From Luteolibacter rhizosphaerae (lineage in GTDB: Bacteria > Verrucomicrobiota > Verrucomicrobiia > Verrucomicrobiales > Akkermansiaceae), in contig NZ_JAPDDR010000008.1 in NCBI RefSeq assembly GCF_025950095.1, positions 1-64,000 on the forward strand: a stretch of 64,000 nt of DNA, in the 5' to 3' direction. The notes beneath the pieces are model-generated. The model ran no database searches, had not been told where the DNA came from, and saw only the letters and a program-made list of their open reading frames with translations. The stretch's first letter is position 1; each line of letters opens with the position of its first letter. Below, in pieces: positions 18,301 through 26,810 of the stretch. A program made the translations under genes and the position numbers.

Positions 18301-20260
18301 CACGGACAAGGCCCGCGTGATTGAAGCCGTGCTCGGTCGTCCCGCCTCGGCAATCCTCTTGGCCCAAGCTTTGGACAAGGGTGACATCACGGTCGCCGTC
18401 GCGGGCACCCAGGTGCTCTCCCGCCTCGCCGACCATGCGGATCCCGGCGTCCGTGAGAAATCCGCTCCCATGATCAAGCGCCTGCGCGGTGCGGTGGAAG
18501 CGAAGGACGCACTGATTACCCGCCTGCTGCCGGAGGTGAGCAAGCCGGGCAACGCGGAGGCGGGCAAGGGCCTCTATGCCGCCTGTGCGGTCTGCCACGT
18601 TTTCCATGGCGAGGGCGTTACCATTGGTCCGGTCCTCGAAGGCATCGGCGTGCACGGGGTGGAGGCGCTGCTGACCCACATCGTTGACCCGAATCGCGAG
18701 GTGGAGCCGAGCTACCATGTCTGGAACATCTCCACGAAAGACGGCCGCACCCTCGCGGGCTTCATCAGCCGCGAGACCGAGGGCAGCATCTTCGTGAAAA
18801 ACGCCGCCGGTGAGACCGAGGTGGCGCGCGACCAGATCGCGAACCGCACCGATACCGGCAAGTCGCTCATGCCCGAAGGCTTCGAAGCGCTCGGGCCCGA
18901 AACCCTGCGCGACCTTATCACCTATCTCCGTTCCGGTGAGCAGCGCTTCCACACCGTGGCTTTCGGCAAGGCGGCGACGGCAGATGGCAGCCGCGGAGTC
19001 TATATGTCCGCGGAAACCGCAGGCGATCGCGTCGGCCTGAAGCGCTACGGCATGGTCGAGGAGCGCGGCGTTCCTTTTCAGTTGCCCGATCCTGCCACCA
19101 CCTCCGGTGGTAAGAACGTGATCGTCCTGAAGGGCGGCATGGAGCCCCGGTCTCTGAGCCAGACGATGCCGAAGCAGGTCGAGATCCCCGTGAATCTCGC
19201 CGCGGGCCGCCTGCACCTTCTTGGTGCCGTGGCAGGCTGGGGCTTCCCGGTGGCCAATGACCAGGAGCCCTTGGTGAAGATCGAGGTCCGCTACAGCGAT
19301 GGATCTACGGAGAATGTCGTACTACGGAACGGCGTGGAGTTCTCCGATCACGTGGCACGGGTTGATGTTCCGGGCTCGGCTTGGACCGATCTGACCAACC
19401 ACGGCCAGATGCGCTACCTGTGGCGCGATCTCAAGAAGCCCTCCGCCACGATCGAGAAGCTCATCCTGACCAGCGCCGACCGCGGTCCCGCCCCGATGAT
19501 CGCGGCGATCACCTTGGAATCCGCCGGCAAGGACGGCAAGATGGCGGCCGCCCCGGCCGAAGGCGGTCCTGTCCCCGGCAGCAATGCAAGCCTGTCGGAC
19601 AAAGCCACGCCGGGAACCCTGCGGGTGCTGCTGGCCGGTGGTGGCAGCTCGCACGACTTCGGCCAGTGGTATGATCGCGAGGACCAAGCGATTCTGAAAG
19701 AGGCCGGCGGCATCGTCAGCATCTACACCACCAGTCCGGAGACCGCCGCCGAGCAGCTCGCCAATACCGACGTCCTGCTCTTCAGCTCGAACGACGCCGG
19801 CTACTCGAAGAGCAAGGCCTTCCGCGAAGCCTTCGAGGCCTTTGCGAACCGCGGCGGCGGCATGGTGCTCCTGCATCCGGCCACTTGGTACAACTGGGTG
19901 GACTGGGCGCAGTACAACATCTCCTACGTCGGCGGCGGTTCCCGCGCCCATGACCCGCTGGGTGAGTTCGGTCTCACCGTGCTCAAGCCCGACCATCCGG
20001 TGGTGAAGGGCCTGAATCGTGACTTCAAGATCCACGACGAGCACTACCAGATCGGCATCGATCCGCGTGCCCGCGTGGAGGTGCTGATCGAGACTTCGGT
20101 GTCCGGGCAGACCGGGAAGAAACATCCCTCGGTGTGGACCGTGACCCACCCGAAGGCGAAGATCGTGTGCATCGCCCCGGGCCATGACGAGGCCGCGCAT
20201 AAGCATCCGGACTTCCGCAAGCTGCTGGTAAACGCCGTGAAATGGGCCGGGGCGAAATAG
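15326..20260 (+). CDS. PVC-type dehydrogenase / HEAT / cytochrome c protein with two ThuA domains
   Basis: The start MKPRSIRRSLESLAMLAVLSG (15326) gives a signal peptide cleaved near SALA-APP, and 1,644 residues. Order: ThuA-like glutaminase-fold domain (about 40-220: VVLLTGGAPWSAADRQRLE, GGGLVLVHDA), a membrane-bound-dehydrogenase beta-propeller (about 240-640: WDHRGRMWVVESLEYPEGK, DSDGDGVMDRKQVF, LRWGLDGWIYATHGY), HEAT-like helices (about 660-1060), a cytochrome c site C1087-AVC-H1091 with the following TKDGRTLAGFISRETEGSIF segment, a beta domain, and a second ThuA domain (about 1430-1640, LRVLLAGGGSSHDFGQWYD). It is probably a periplasmic sugar oxidoreductase passing electrons to its c-haem. 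ThuA proteins act on keto-sugars. The first ThuA may be degenerate. Confidence 0.88.
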   Translation: MKPRSIRRSLESLAMLAVLSGSALAAPPELFQQSKEPLISGTTASAALPGDAELAKAKVVLLTGGAPWSAADRQRLEAYVEKGGGLVLVHDAIPASGWVEGEVSRWSGVVPLFFTPPGREDAVSSGISNFDIDDEMIYGLRTPQDAKVLATTWTPNRKHLKGTDPQPYVYGVSPMVWSQTKGKGRIVFFVPGKNEATWKHPAIRTMLRRSVAWASQNDKVDEWSEKDDLAALVYPPGGPLAPQKAVDTLQIHPEFKVDLVAAEPLISKPLNIDWDHRGRMWVVESLEYPEGKRGGGPESMHTVWQRDTPLDKPAATDRPGRDRISILEDSDGDGVMDRKQVFAEDLDLATSFCFYKDGVVVAQPPHIYLIRDTNNDGKSDRREILYTGLGTFDTHAVLNNLRWGLDGWIYATHGYSSSNKVTSGDGKKDFGAIGSGVIRFRPDGSAIEMYSAKSGNCWGVDMTSEGEMFFTQPTSGDLVMHVPVSDKLMAAGGMARDPSWQVMVHLRPVKPLMSWEEIVENQPNDVIGSFTAACGCAVYEGGAWPDQWTRGYFTAEPTVHIIHHEALSVDGPTFSAAKTREEEFSATRDFWSRPIDTRVGPDGQLYVIDCYNQAILHNDPRGPIHLWNHQAARPDRDHFFGRIHRYHHKDSKPLPKADLTNLEGCLAALSHPNREIRFRAQRMIEEGDLKAAATKLAGAKGVTKLHSLWIRAAAGVLSPQEITAALEDPDTAVRVTIGRVIGAYPKLVNADVVATVAKHLPAENDSRVRLQWLAGLPEDAVLSADVLVGLQAKAEDIWTRAAIGRLAKNRPAEVLATALAAPAPEKQAPLAALLFDAFGKDGKTLASMLEAIGQSGAKGTAIATASLRSLRNRELPADAKLDEVLAKLAASPTPQIAASALPLAAARWNEAEAKQKLPPLTDKLLAAAPNDPEVLGPLGILPAFDEKLEKALAAAVSSGDAALRGPVLEAVVSNGSADAAALMIEVLPALATTDKARVIEAVLGRPASAILLAQALDKGDITVAVAGTQVLSRLADHADPGVREKSAPMIKRLRGAVEAKDALITRLLPEVSKPGNAEAGKGLYAACAVCHVFHGEGVTIGPVLEGIGVHGVEALLTHIVDPNREVEPSYHVWNISTKDGRTLAGFISRETEGSIFVKNAAGETEVARDQIANRTDTGKSLMPEGFEALGPETLRDLITYLRSGEQRFHTVAFGKAATADGSRGVYMSAETAGDRVGLKRYGMVEERGVPFQLPDPATTSGGKNVIVLKGGMEPRSLSQTMPKQVEIPVNLAAGRLHLLGAVAGWGFPVANDQEPLVKIEVRYSDGSTENVVLRNGVEFSDHVARVDVPGSAWTDLTNHGQMRYLWRDLKKPSATIEKLILTSADRGPAPMIAAITLESAGKDGKMAAAPAEGGPVPGSNASLSDKATPGTLRVLLAGGGSSHDFGQWYDREDQAILKEAGGIVSIYTTSPETAAEQLANTDVLLFSSNDAGYSKSKAFREAFEAFANRGGGMVLLHPATWYNWVDWAQYNISYVGGGSRAHDPLGEFGLTVLKPDHPVVKGLNRDFKIHDEHYQIGIDPRARVEVLIETSVSGQTGKKHPSVWTVTHPKAKIVCIAPGHDEAAHKHPDFRKLLVNAVKWAGAK

Positions 20261-20338
20261 CGCCAAGGCGGTCCAGCGTGGTTTCGTGACCATTCCGTTG
20301 ATTGAAGAAATTGCACGGATGCGCAGTATCAGAGGTTC

Positions 20339-21937
20339 ATGAATCTCTCCTCGCGTCCGCTGTTTCCTCTCGATTCCCCGCGACTGAAACGCCGCTCATT
20401 CCTGGGTGCTTCCGGCTCGATGCTGGTGGCGCTCGGGGCCAGCCGGGCATGGGGGAACGCCCCGGTGGCGAAGGAGCGTCCCTCCTTCCAAGCCTATCCT
20501 TTCCAGCTCGGGGTCGCCTCCGGTGATCCCTCCGCGGATGGCTTCGTGCTGTGGACCCGTCTCGCGCCGGAGCCCCTGCAGGGCGGCGGCATGCCGGATC
20601 TCCCGGTGTGGGTTCACTGGCGCGTGGCGGAGGATGAGGCGATGACCAAGGTGGTCGCCAAGGGCAAGGAAGTGGCCAGCCCGGATTGGGCCCACTCCGT
20701 GCACGTGGAGGTCACCGGCCTGCGCCCGGACCGTTGGTATTGGTATGAGTTCCGTGCCGGTGCCGAGATCAGCCCGCGTGGCCGGACCCGCACTTTGGAG
20801 AGCCCGGACCGCGCCGCGGCGGAGACCTCGATGCTGAAGATGGCCTTCGCCTCTTGCCAGCATTGGGAGGCCGGTTTCTTCACCGCCTACCAGCACATGC
20901 TCGCGGAGAATCCGGACATCGTCTTCCACCTCGGCGATTACATTTACGAGGGCCGCGCGAAGGAGGATCAGATCCGCAAGCACAACAGCGCGGAGATCGT
21001 GAGCCTGACCGACTACCGCAACCGTCACGCCCAGTACAAGAGCGATCCCTCCCTGCAGGCGATGCACCGGAATGCGCCTTGGGTGGTGACCTGGGATGAC
21101 CACGAGTTCGACAACAACTGTGCCGGCGACTGCTCGGAGGAGAAGAACATCGATGTCACCGCCTTCCTCGCCCGCCGCGCGGCTGCCTATCAGGCCTACT
21201 ACGAACACATGCCGCTGCGTGCGGCCTGCGTGCCGAAGGGCCCGGGGATGAAACTCTACCGCAGCGTCCGCCACGGCAGCCTCGTGGATTTCCACGTGCT
21301 GGACACCCGCCAGTACCGCACCGATCAACCGAACGACGACGGCCTGAAAGCGCTCGGCACCGCCGCCATGGACCCGAATGCCACCCTCCTCGGCAGCGTC
21401 CAGAAGGAGTGGCTGCTCGGTGAACTCGGCAAGTCCCGCGCGACATGGAATGTCCTCGCCCAGCAGGTGATGATGGCCCGCGTGGACCGACATGAGGGCG
21501 AAGAAGAGCGCTGCAGCATGGATCAGTGGCCGGGCTACGAGGTCGAGCGGCAGGCCCTCCTCAACGCCTTCTGCCAGATGAAGGTTTCCAACCCGATCGT
21601 GCTCACCGGGGATATCCACACCCACTGGGCGAACGAGTTGCCCTGCATCCCGGGCCAGCCGGATTCGCAGATCGCGGGGGCGGAGTTCGTTTGCACCTCC
21701 ATCACCTCGGGCGGCAATGGCAAGGCCCAGCCGCCCTACATGGATCAGCTCAAGTCGGAGAACCCCTTCGTGAAATACCACGCCACCCAGCGCGGCTACG
21801 TGAGCTGCACGATCGACAAGGGCGTCTGGCGCACGGACTTCCGCACCGTGGATTTCGTCACCCGCCCGGGTGCGAAGCTCCACACACCGGCATCCTTCGT
21901 CGTGGAGAGCGGGAAGGCCGCGGTCGTCCCGGCCTGA
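20339..21937 (+). CDS. phoD: PhoD-like alkaline phosphatase
   Basis: The 532-residue protein starts with a twin-arginine leader (RLKRRSFLGASGSMLVALGA), so it is exported folded. A PhoD N-terminal domain (QLGVASGDPSADGFVLWTRL) leads to the metallophosphatase domain with FASCQHWEAGFFTAY, IVFHLGDYIYEG, TWDDHEFDNNCAGD and GDIHTHWANEL, which supply the Fe/Ca ligands of this family. It hydrolyses phosphomonoesters or diesters outside the inner membrane to gain phosphate. It starts 78 bases after the giant dehydrogenase. A Pho box cannot be judged from this sequence alone. Confidence 0.93.
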   Translation: MNLSSRPLFPLDSPRLKRRSFLGASGSMLVALGASRAWGNAPVAKERPSFQAYPFQLGVASGDPSADGFVLWTRLAPEPLQGGGMPDLPVWVHWRVAEDEAMTKVVAKGKEVASPDWAHSVHVEVTGLRPDRWYWYEFRAGAEISPRGRTRTLESPDRAAAETSMLKMAFASCQHWEAGFFTAYQHMLAENPDIVFHLGDYIYEGRAKEDQIRKHNSAEIVSLTDYRNRHAQYKSDPSLQAMHRNAPWVVTWDDHEFDNNCAGDCSEEKNIDVTAFLARRAAAYQAYYEHMPLRAACVPKGPGMKLYRSVRHGSLVDFHVLDTRQYRTDQPNDDGLKALGTAAMDPNATLLGSVQKEWLLGELGKSRATWNVLAQQVMMARVDRHEGEEERCSMDQWPGYEVERQALLNAFCQMKVSNPIVLTGDIHTHWANELPCIPGQPDSQIAGAEFVCTSITSGGNGKAQPPYMDQLKSENPFVKYHATQRGYVSCTIDKGVWRTDFRTVDFVTRPGAKLHTPASFVVESGKAAVVPA

Positions 21938-21996
21938 CGCGACAGGGGCTAACTTGCGGTTTGCGTCGCGGGGAGGCCCGAGCCTAGCCTCTCCGC

Positions 21997-22560
21997 ATGT
22001 CCGTGCCGCGCATTGTCGTCAAAGTCTTCCTTTACCAGATCACCCCGCAGATCTGGCGGCGCTTCTCGGTGCCCGCGTCCTTCACCTTCCTGCAGCTGAA
22101 TGACGCGCTGCAGGATGCGATGGGCTGGGAGAACAAGCACCCGCACGAATTCCGCCACGGCTCCGGCAAGAACTTGAAAGACGTCATCGGCCCGGTCGGC
22201 TTGGCGGATCAGGTGCCGAAGGGCGGTGAATTCCAAGACGAGACCAAGGTCACGCTGGCCGACTTCATCGGCAAGAAGCGCCTGCCGATGCGGATGCTCT
22301 ACCGCTACGACTTCGCGGAGGACTGGCTGCACGAGATCGTGCTGGAGAAAAAGGAAGAGTCCGAGGAGACCGGCCCGATCATGATCGACGGCGCGCGTGC
22401 CTGCCCGCCGGAAGACTTCGGCGGCGCCTTCCAATACATGGAGGCCCTGACCGGCCAGATCGGCTGGTACCGCGGCGAGTACGATCCCGAAGCCTTCGAT
22501 ATCAAGGAAGTGATCTTCGGCGGCAAGAAGCGGAATCCGAAGAAGCGCAAGCTGCTCTAA
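21997..22560 (+). CDS. Plasmid pRiA4b ORF-3-like protein
   Basis: The 187-residue protein shows the family's block order: VKVFLYQITPQIWRRFSVPA near the N-terminus, then FLQLNDALQDAMGWENKHPHEF, the MLYRYDFAEDWLHEIVLE strand pair, the GARACPPEDFGGAFQYM Cys/Pro turn and FDIKEVIFG at the end. This family is named for a plasmid gene and is also found beside IS1096-type transposons, but most chromosomal copies stand alone, as here, with no transposase near. Function is unknown. The lysine-rich tail (GGKKRNPKKRKLL) could bind nucleic acid. Confidence 0.88.
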   Translation: MSVPRIVVKVFLYQITPQIWRRFSVPASFTFLQLNDALQDAMGWENKHPHEFRHGSGKNLKDVIGPVGLADQVPKGGEFQDETKVTLADFIGKKRLPMRMLYRYDFAEDWLHEIVLEKKEESEETGPIMIDGARACPPEDFGGAFQYMEALTGQIGWYRGEYDPEAFDIKEVIFGGKKRNPKKRKLL

Positions 22561-22566
22561 GCCCGC

Positions 22567-24054
22567 TCAGGGAGCGAGGGTACTCTCCAGGCGGAGAAAA
22601 CCACGACCGCCGGGCGTTACCGGGATCCGTGCACGGTAGAGCCCGTCGCTGCCGATGGTCGGCGCGGGCGCGATCCGCGTGAAGGGCGCAGCAAGTCCCG
22701 TCGAACTCGTGGCTTGCAGCGTGAAGCGCGTCGAGCTCGGCAGCCGCTTCGGATAGGCCAGTTCGAGTTGCGATCCTCCCGATACCCTCGTGCTGGCGAT
22801 CTGATCTGCGTCAGGAAGGGTTGGGTTCAGGCCAAGCGCGAACTCCGCACCGGCCTTGATGCCATCGCCATCAGCGTCGCTGTTCTCGCCTTGTCCGCTC
22901 AGGCCGAAGCCCGTCATCCAGTTGGCGAAGCTCATGTCGATCTGGACGGCGGATTTGCCCAGCCTGTTGCCGAGCATCTCGGTGGCACTGAGCGGGGCGA
23001 TGCCGGTCTGATAGCGTTTGTTGAAGCCGCGGATGATCTCGTTCGCGATCACCAGTTGGGCATTGGTGTTCGGGTGGAAGTTCGCGCTGAACTCGCCATT
23101 CAACCACAGGTAGTCGAGATCGCCGGTGGCGGTGCCGGAATTCGCAAAGGGAATCCCGTGAATGCCGTAGGAGCTTGAGTCCAGCAGTGAGAGGGTGGGG
23201 GTGAAAATGTCCGCGAAGCCGCCGCCCTTTTGCTTGGCCAGTGCCTCGAGACGGGCGTTCAAGTCCTGCAGCATGGCCGTCACCCGCGGCGTCTTCACCG
23301 GATCGGTGGGGCAGGTGCTCTTGATGTCCGGCGTGATGCCGATGTGCGGGACCGCCACGACCAGCAACTGGATGTTCGGGTTCTTGGATCGCACGTGATC
23401 GAGGACCGCCGTGGCATCGGCCATGAAGTCGTCCACGAAACTGCCCACCGGGTTGCCCTCGTAGATCGATTGGTAAACCCCGCGCACGTCATTCCCGCCG
23501 ATGAAGAACACCAGCCGCTCGGCATTACTGGTGATCTGGGTGTTCATCTCGGTCACGTTGAACTGGTTCGCTTGATTGAAGTTGGAGACCAACGGATTGC
23601 CCAAGGCGTCGGCCAGCGGCGCGAAGTCCGGATCCGCGGCGAGAAGCTGGAGGAAGGTCTTCTGACCTAGGACGAACTCCCGCAGCTGATCCACTTTCAA
23701 CCCGGGAATGGCCCAGTTGAAGCGGTTGCGCAGGAAAAGGGTGTAGGTGTTTCCGCCGAGGAGGGCGAAGCTCAGACGGAAGGTCACCCGCGCGCCTTGG
23801 TCGAAGTGGGCATTGCGATAATTGGTGGAGCTCAGAGTCTCGATCCAGTTGCGCACCGTCGCGGGCATGTTGTCGCCGTAGGTGCCAGCGGATGATCCCG
23901 CCGCGGGCGGCACGGTGATCCGGAAGCAGAACTCGCCCTCGTAGCCGTAGGTCAGGGAGTCCCCGAGAGTGACCACTTGGTCGGCGGCTTGTAGCGGAAG
24001 GTGCAGGCCGAGCATCAGCGAGAGCAGGAGGGGGAGTTTCACGCGATCATGCAT
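22567..24054 (-). CDS. Secreted SGNH/GDSL hydrolase
   Basis: The ATG at 24054 gives a clear signal peptide (LPLLLSLMLGLHLPLQA-AD) and 495 residues. Block I is VVTLGDSLTYGYEGE with nucleophile Ser33; block III is VFFIGGNDVRG; the His of block V sits in SANFHPNTNAQ. In most relatives an Asp stands three residues before that His, and here it is Ala. The last about 110 residues carry ENSDADGDGIKAGAEFALGL, a calcium-loop segment common at the end of secreted Verrucomicrobia proteins. It should hydrolyse an ester outside the cell. The gene is convergent with the pRiA4b-like gene (6 bases apart). Confidence 0.85.
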   Translation of the reverse strand: MHDRVKLPLLLSLMLGLHLPLQAADQVVTLGDSLTYGYEGEFCFRITVPPAAGSSAGTYGDNMPATVRNWIETLSSTNYRNAHFDQGARVTFRLSFALLGGNTYTLFLRNRFNWAIPGLKVDQLREFVLGQKTFLQLLAADPDFAPLADALGNPLVSNFNQANQFNVTEMNTQITSNAERLVFFIGGNDVRGVYQSIYEGNPVGSFVDDFMADATAVLDHVRSKNPNIQLLVVAVPHIGITPDIKSTCPTDPVKTPRVTAMLQDLNARLEALAKQKGGGFADIFTPTLSLLDSSSYGIHGIPFANSGTATGDLDYLWLNGEFSANFHPNTNAQLVIANEIIRGFNKRYQTGIAPLSATEMLGNRLGKSAVQIDMSFANWMTGFGLSGQGENSDADGDGIKAGAEFALGLNPTLPDADQIASTRVSGGSQLELAYPKRLPSSTRFTLQATSSTGLAAPFTRIAPAPTIGSDGLYRARIPVTPGGRGFLRLESTLAP

Positions 24055-24149
24055 AGCTTTTGGTTCCAGCGAGTCCAGCCCCCCGGCTACGCGGAAACCG
24101 GACCGAATCGTCATGGACGCCGCCTTGCTTTTCCCCGAGCCTCCCGGGC

Positions 24150-24986
24150 ATGGCCCATATCGGCGAGCGCGCCACCCTTACCATTCTCCGCGAGCAACCC
24201 TTCGGACTCTTCCTCGATGCCGGGGACGAGCTGGGCGAGGTGCTGCTGCCGCGCCGCGAGATGCCGGTGAAATGGCACGTGGGGGGCGAGGTGGATGTCT
24301 TCCTCTACCACGACTCCGAGGATCGCCCGGTCGCGACCATGAAGCACCCCAAGGTGATGCCTGGGGACTTCGCTTACCTCGAGGTGCTTGCGGTGACCGG
24401 TGTCGGCGCCTTCCTCGATTGGGGCCTGCCTAAGGATCTGCTGTTGCCTTTCCGCGAGCAGAAGGAGCGGCTTGAGGTGGGCAAGTCCTACGTCGTCCAT
24501 GTGCATGTGGACCCGGCCAGCGGCCGCATCGTCGCGACCCGCCGCCTGAACAAGTTCCTCAACCAGACCAAGCCGGACTATAAGGAAGGCCAGGAGGTGG
24601 AGCTGATGCTCTATGGTAAGACGGAGCTCGGCTACAAGGCGATCATCGAGGGCAAGCACTCCGGCGTTCTCTTCGCCAATGAAGTGTTCCGCCGCTTGCG
24701 TGCGGGGGAGAAGACCAAGGGCTATGTGGTGCAGGCCAGACCCGATGGGAAAATCGATCTCTCGCTTTATCCTCCGGGCCGCGCCCGCATCGATGACCTC
24801 GAAACCCGCATCGAGGACGAACTCAAGCAGCGCGGCGGCTTCTGGGCCCTCAGCGATTCCAGCCCGGCGGAAGAGATCCACAAGGCTCTAGGCGTGAGCA
24901 AAAAGGCCTTCAAGCAGGCGACCGGAGCGTTGTTCAAGAAGCGCAAGATCGCCCTCAGCGACGAGGGGATGCGCTTGGTCGAGTAG
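24150..24986 (+). CDS. cvfB: CvfB-family S1 RNA-binding protein
   Basis: The start MAHIGERATLTILREQPFG (24150) matches the family N-terminus; an earlier ATG at 24060 overlaps the divergent GDSL gene. The 278-residue protein has S1-type OB folds (EVLLPRREMPVKWHVG, AFLDWGLPKDLLLPF, SGVLFANEVFRRLRAGE) and a C-terminal winged-helix domain (KALGVSKKAFKQATGALFKK). CvfB proteins bind RNA and in Staphylococcus influence virulence gene expression. In other phyla the role is general RNA regulation and not well known. It is not in an evident operon. Confidence 0.92.
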   Translation: MAHIGERATLTILREQPFGLFLDAGDELGEVLLPRREMPVKWHVGGEVDVFLYHDSEDRPVATMKHPKVMPGDFAYLEVLAVTGVGAFLDWGLPKDLLLPFREQKERLEVGKSYVVHVHVDPASGRIVATRRLNKFLNQTKPDYKEGQEVELMLYGKTELGYKAIIEGKHSGVLFANEVFRRLRAGEKTKGYVVQARPDGKIDLSLYPPGRARIDDLETRIEDELKQRGGFWALSDSSPAEEIHKALGVSKKAFKQATGALFKKRKIALSDEGMRLVE

Positions 24987-25058
24987 CTGCGGTGACAGAC
25001 TTCCCCCGCGCGACCGGAAAGATGGGCGGTATCCTGCACGTCCCGTCCTTCCGATCCC

Positions 25059-26801
25059 ATGAAAGCCGTCGCGTTGCTCCCTTTCCTCGCCCTCGCGTGT
25101 CTCCATGCCGAGGAGTCTTATCCGGTCGATCCCGCCTCGCAGCGGCAGGAGGGTGTGCCGAAGGGGGTGACCACCAAGCACAGCTTCAATGCCAGCAAGG
25201 TCTACCCCGGCACGGAGCGCACCTACTGGCTGCATGTGCCGGCCCAGTATGATCCGGCCAAGCCGGCCTGCCTGATGGTCTTCCAAGACGGCGGCGGCTA
25301 TGTGAACGAGGGCGGCGCGAACAAGATCCCGATCGTCTTTGATAACCTGATCGCGAAGAACGAGATGCCGGTCACCATCGGCCTCTTCATCGATCCGGGC
25401 GTGGTGCCCGCACCGAACGATCAGGCCCAGCCCCGCTTCAACCGCAGCTACGAATACGACGCCTTCAGCGGGGACTATGCGAAGTTCCTGATCGACGAGC
25501 TGATCCCTGAGGTGGCGAAGAACTACAACCTGAGCACCAACCCGGACCACCGCGCGATTTGCGGTGCTTCCTCCGGTGGCATCGCGGCCTTCAACGTGGC
25601 ATGGCAGCGACCGGACGCCTTCCGTCGCGTCTACTCGATGATCGGCACCTTCGTCGGCCTGCGGGGTGCGGACGAGTTCGAGACATTGGTCCGCAAGACC
25701 GAGCCGAAGCCGATCCGGGTCTTCCTGCAAGACGGCTCGAACGATCTCAACATCTATTGCGGCGATTGGTGGATGGCGAACCAAGCTATGCTTACCGCGC
25801 TGAGCTTCTCCGGCTACGAGGTGAATCACAAATGGGGTGAAGGCCCTCACTCCCACCAGCACGGCGGCGCGATCATGCCGGAGGTGTTGCGCTGGTTGTG
25901 GAAGGATTTCCCGAAGCCGGTGACCGTGAACTACGAGGCCTGCCGCGGTCGGGCGAAGGACATGCTCATCCCCGGACAGGATTGGCAACTCATCAGCAGC
26001 GGCCACGGCTTCACGGAAGGGCCGATCGCGGCGGCGGATGGCAGCGTCTACTTCACCGATATCCCGAAGAGCACGATTCATCGCGTCGCTCCCGATGGCG
26101 GCGTTTCGGTCTTCCTCGAGAACACGCAGGGAACCAACGGTCTCGCCTTCGGTCCGGATGGACGGCTCTACGGCTGCCGCACGGGCAGCGGTGAGATCGT
26201 CTCTTGGGACATCGCCACCAAGGACGAAAAGGTCCACGCGAAGGACATCAAAGCAAACGATCTGGTCGTGGCGAACGATGGAACCATCTACGCGACGGAG
26301 CCGCAGAAGAAGGCCGTGTGGATCATCCGCCCGGGCCAAGACAAGGTGATGGGCACCGACCGTTGCAATGGCGTGAACGGTGTAACCCTCACCCCTGACC
26401 AGACCCGCCTGGAGATCGCTGATCCGGGCGGCCGCTACATCTGGTCGGCCACACGGGCGGCGGATGGTTCGCTGACCAATGTTCAGCCTTACCATCATCT
26501 GCACCTGCCGCCCGCCGATCCCGATCCGCGGAGCCGGGCGGACGGTCTGAAGGTTACCCGCGATGGCTGGCTCCTCGTTGCCACCGCGATGGGCATCCAG
26601 GTCTGCGACCAACCCGGTCGGGTGAACCTGATCATCCTGATGCCCGCGGGCTCTCGCGCTCCTTCCAATCTCTGCTTCGGCGGGCCGGAGCAAAAGACCC
26701 TCTACGCCACCGCAGGGGACAAGGTGTTCAAGCGCGAGACCAAGCTCACGGGAATCCGTGCCTGGGAAAAGCCCGTGATGCCGCCCAAGCCCGGCCTCTG
26801 A
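25059..26801 (+). CDS. Exported esterase fused to an SMP-30/gluconolactonase propeller
   Basis: The 580-residue protein begins with a signal peptide (MKAVALLPFLALACLHA-EE). Residues about 40-290 are an esterase D / enterochelin-esterase-like alpha/beta hydrolase: LMVFQDGGGYVNEGG holds the oxyanion region and CGASSGG the nucleophile Ser171; the His is likely in GEGPHSHQHGG. Residues about 300-575 form an SMP-30/gluconolactonase beta-propeller (GFTEGPIAAADGSVYFTDI, NGLAFGPDGRLYGC, NGVNGVTLTPDQTRLEIAD). The pairing suggests cleavage of an acyl or feruloyl ester followed by opening of a sugar lactone, in the periplasm. Both domains keep their key motifs. Confidence 0.9.
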   Translation: MKAVALLPFLALACLHAEESYPVDPASQRQEGVPKGVTTKHSFNASKVYPGTERTYWLHVPAQYDPAKPACLMVFQDGGGYVNEGGANKIPIVFDNLIAKNEMPVTIGLFIDPGVVPAPNDQAQPRFNRSYEYDAFSGDYAKFLIDELIPEVAKNYNLSTNPDHRAICGASSGGIAAFNVAWQRPDAFRRVYSMIGTFVGLRGADEFETLVRKTEPKPIRVFLQDGSNDLNIYCGDWWMANQAMLTALSFSGYEVNHKWGEGPHSHQHGGAIMPEVLRWLWKDFPKPVTVNYEACRGRAKDMLIPGQDWQLISSGHGFTEGPIAAADGSVYFTDIPKSTIHRVAPDGGVSVFLENTQGTNGLAFGPDGRLYGCRTGSGEIVSWDIATKDEKVHAKDIKANDLVVANDGTIYATEPQKKAVWIIRPGQDKVMGTDRCNGVNGVTLTPDQTRLEIADPGGRYIWSATRAADGSLTNVQPYHHLHLPPADPDPRSRADGLKVTRDGWLLVATAMGIQVCDQPGRVNLIILMPAGSRAPSNLCFGGPEQKTLYATAGDKVFKRETKLTGIRAWEKPVMPPKPGL

Positions 26802-26810
26802 TCGCGCCCA

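Noticed and set aside
20396-21883. A 495-codon open frame on the minus strand
   Set aside because: It mirrors the PhoD-like phosphatase gene; its protein is His/Arg/Gly-rich and has no domain signature.
21997-22560. Insertion-sequence passenger gene, suggesting a transposon
   Set aside because: The pRiA4b ORF-3 family can accompany IS elements, but no transposase, terminal inverted repeat or target duplication is seen around it.
24888-26693. A 601-codon open frame on the minus strand
   Set aside because: It lies antisense over the esterase-SMP-30 gene, whose motifs are clear. Long antisense frames are common in GC-rich DNA, and its protein is His/Arg-rich and without known motifs.
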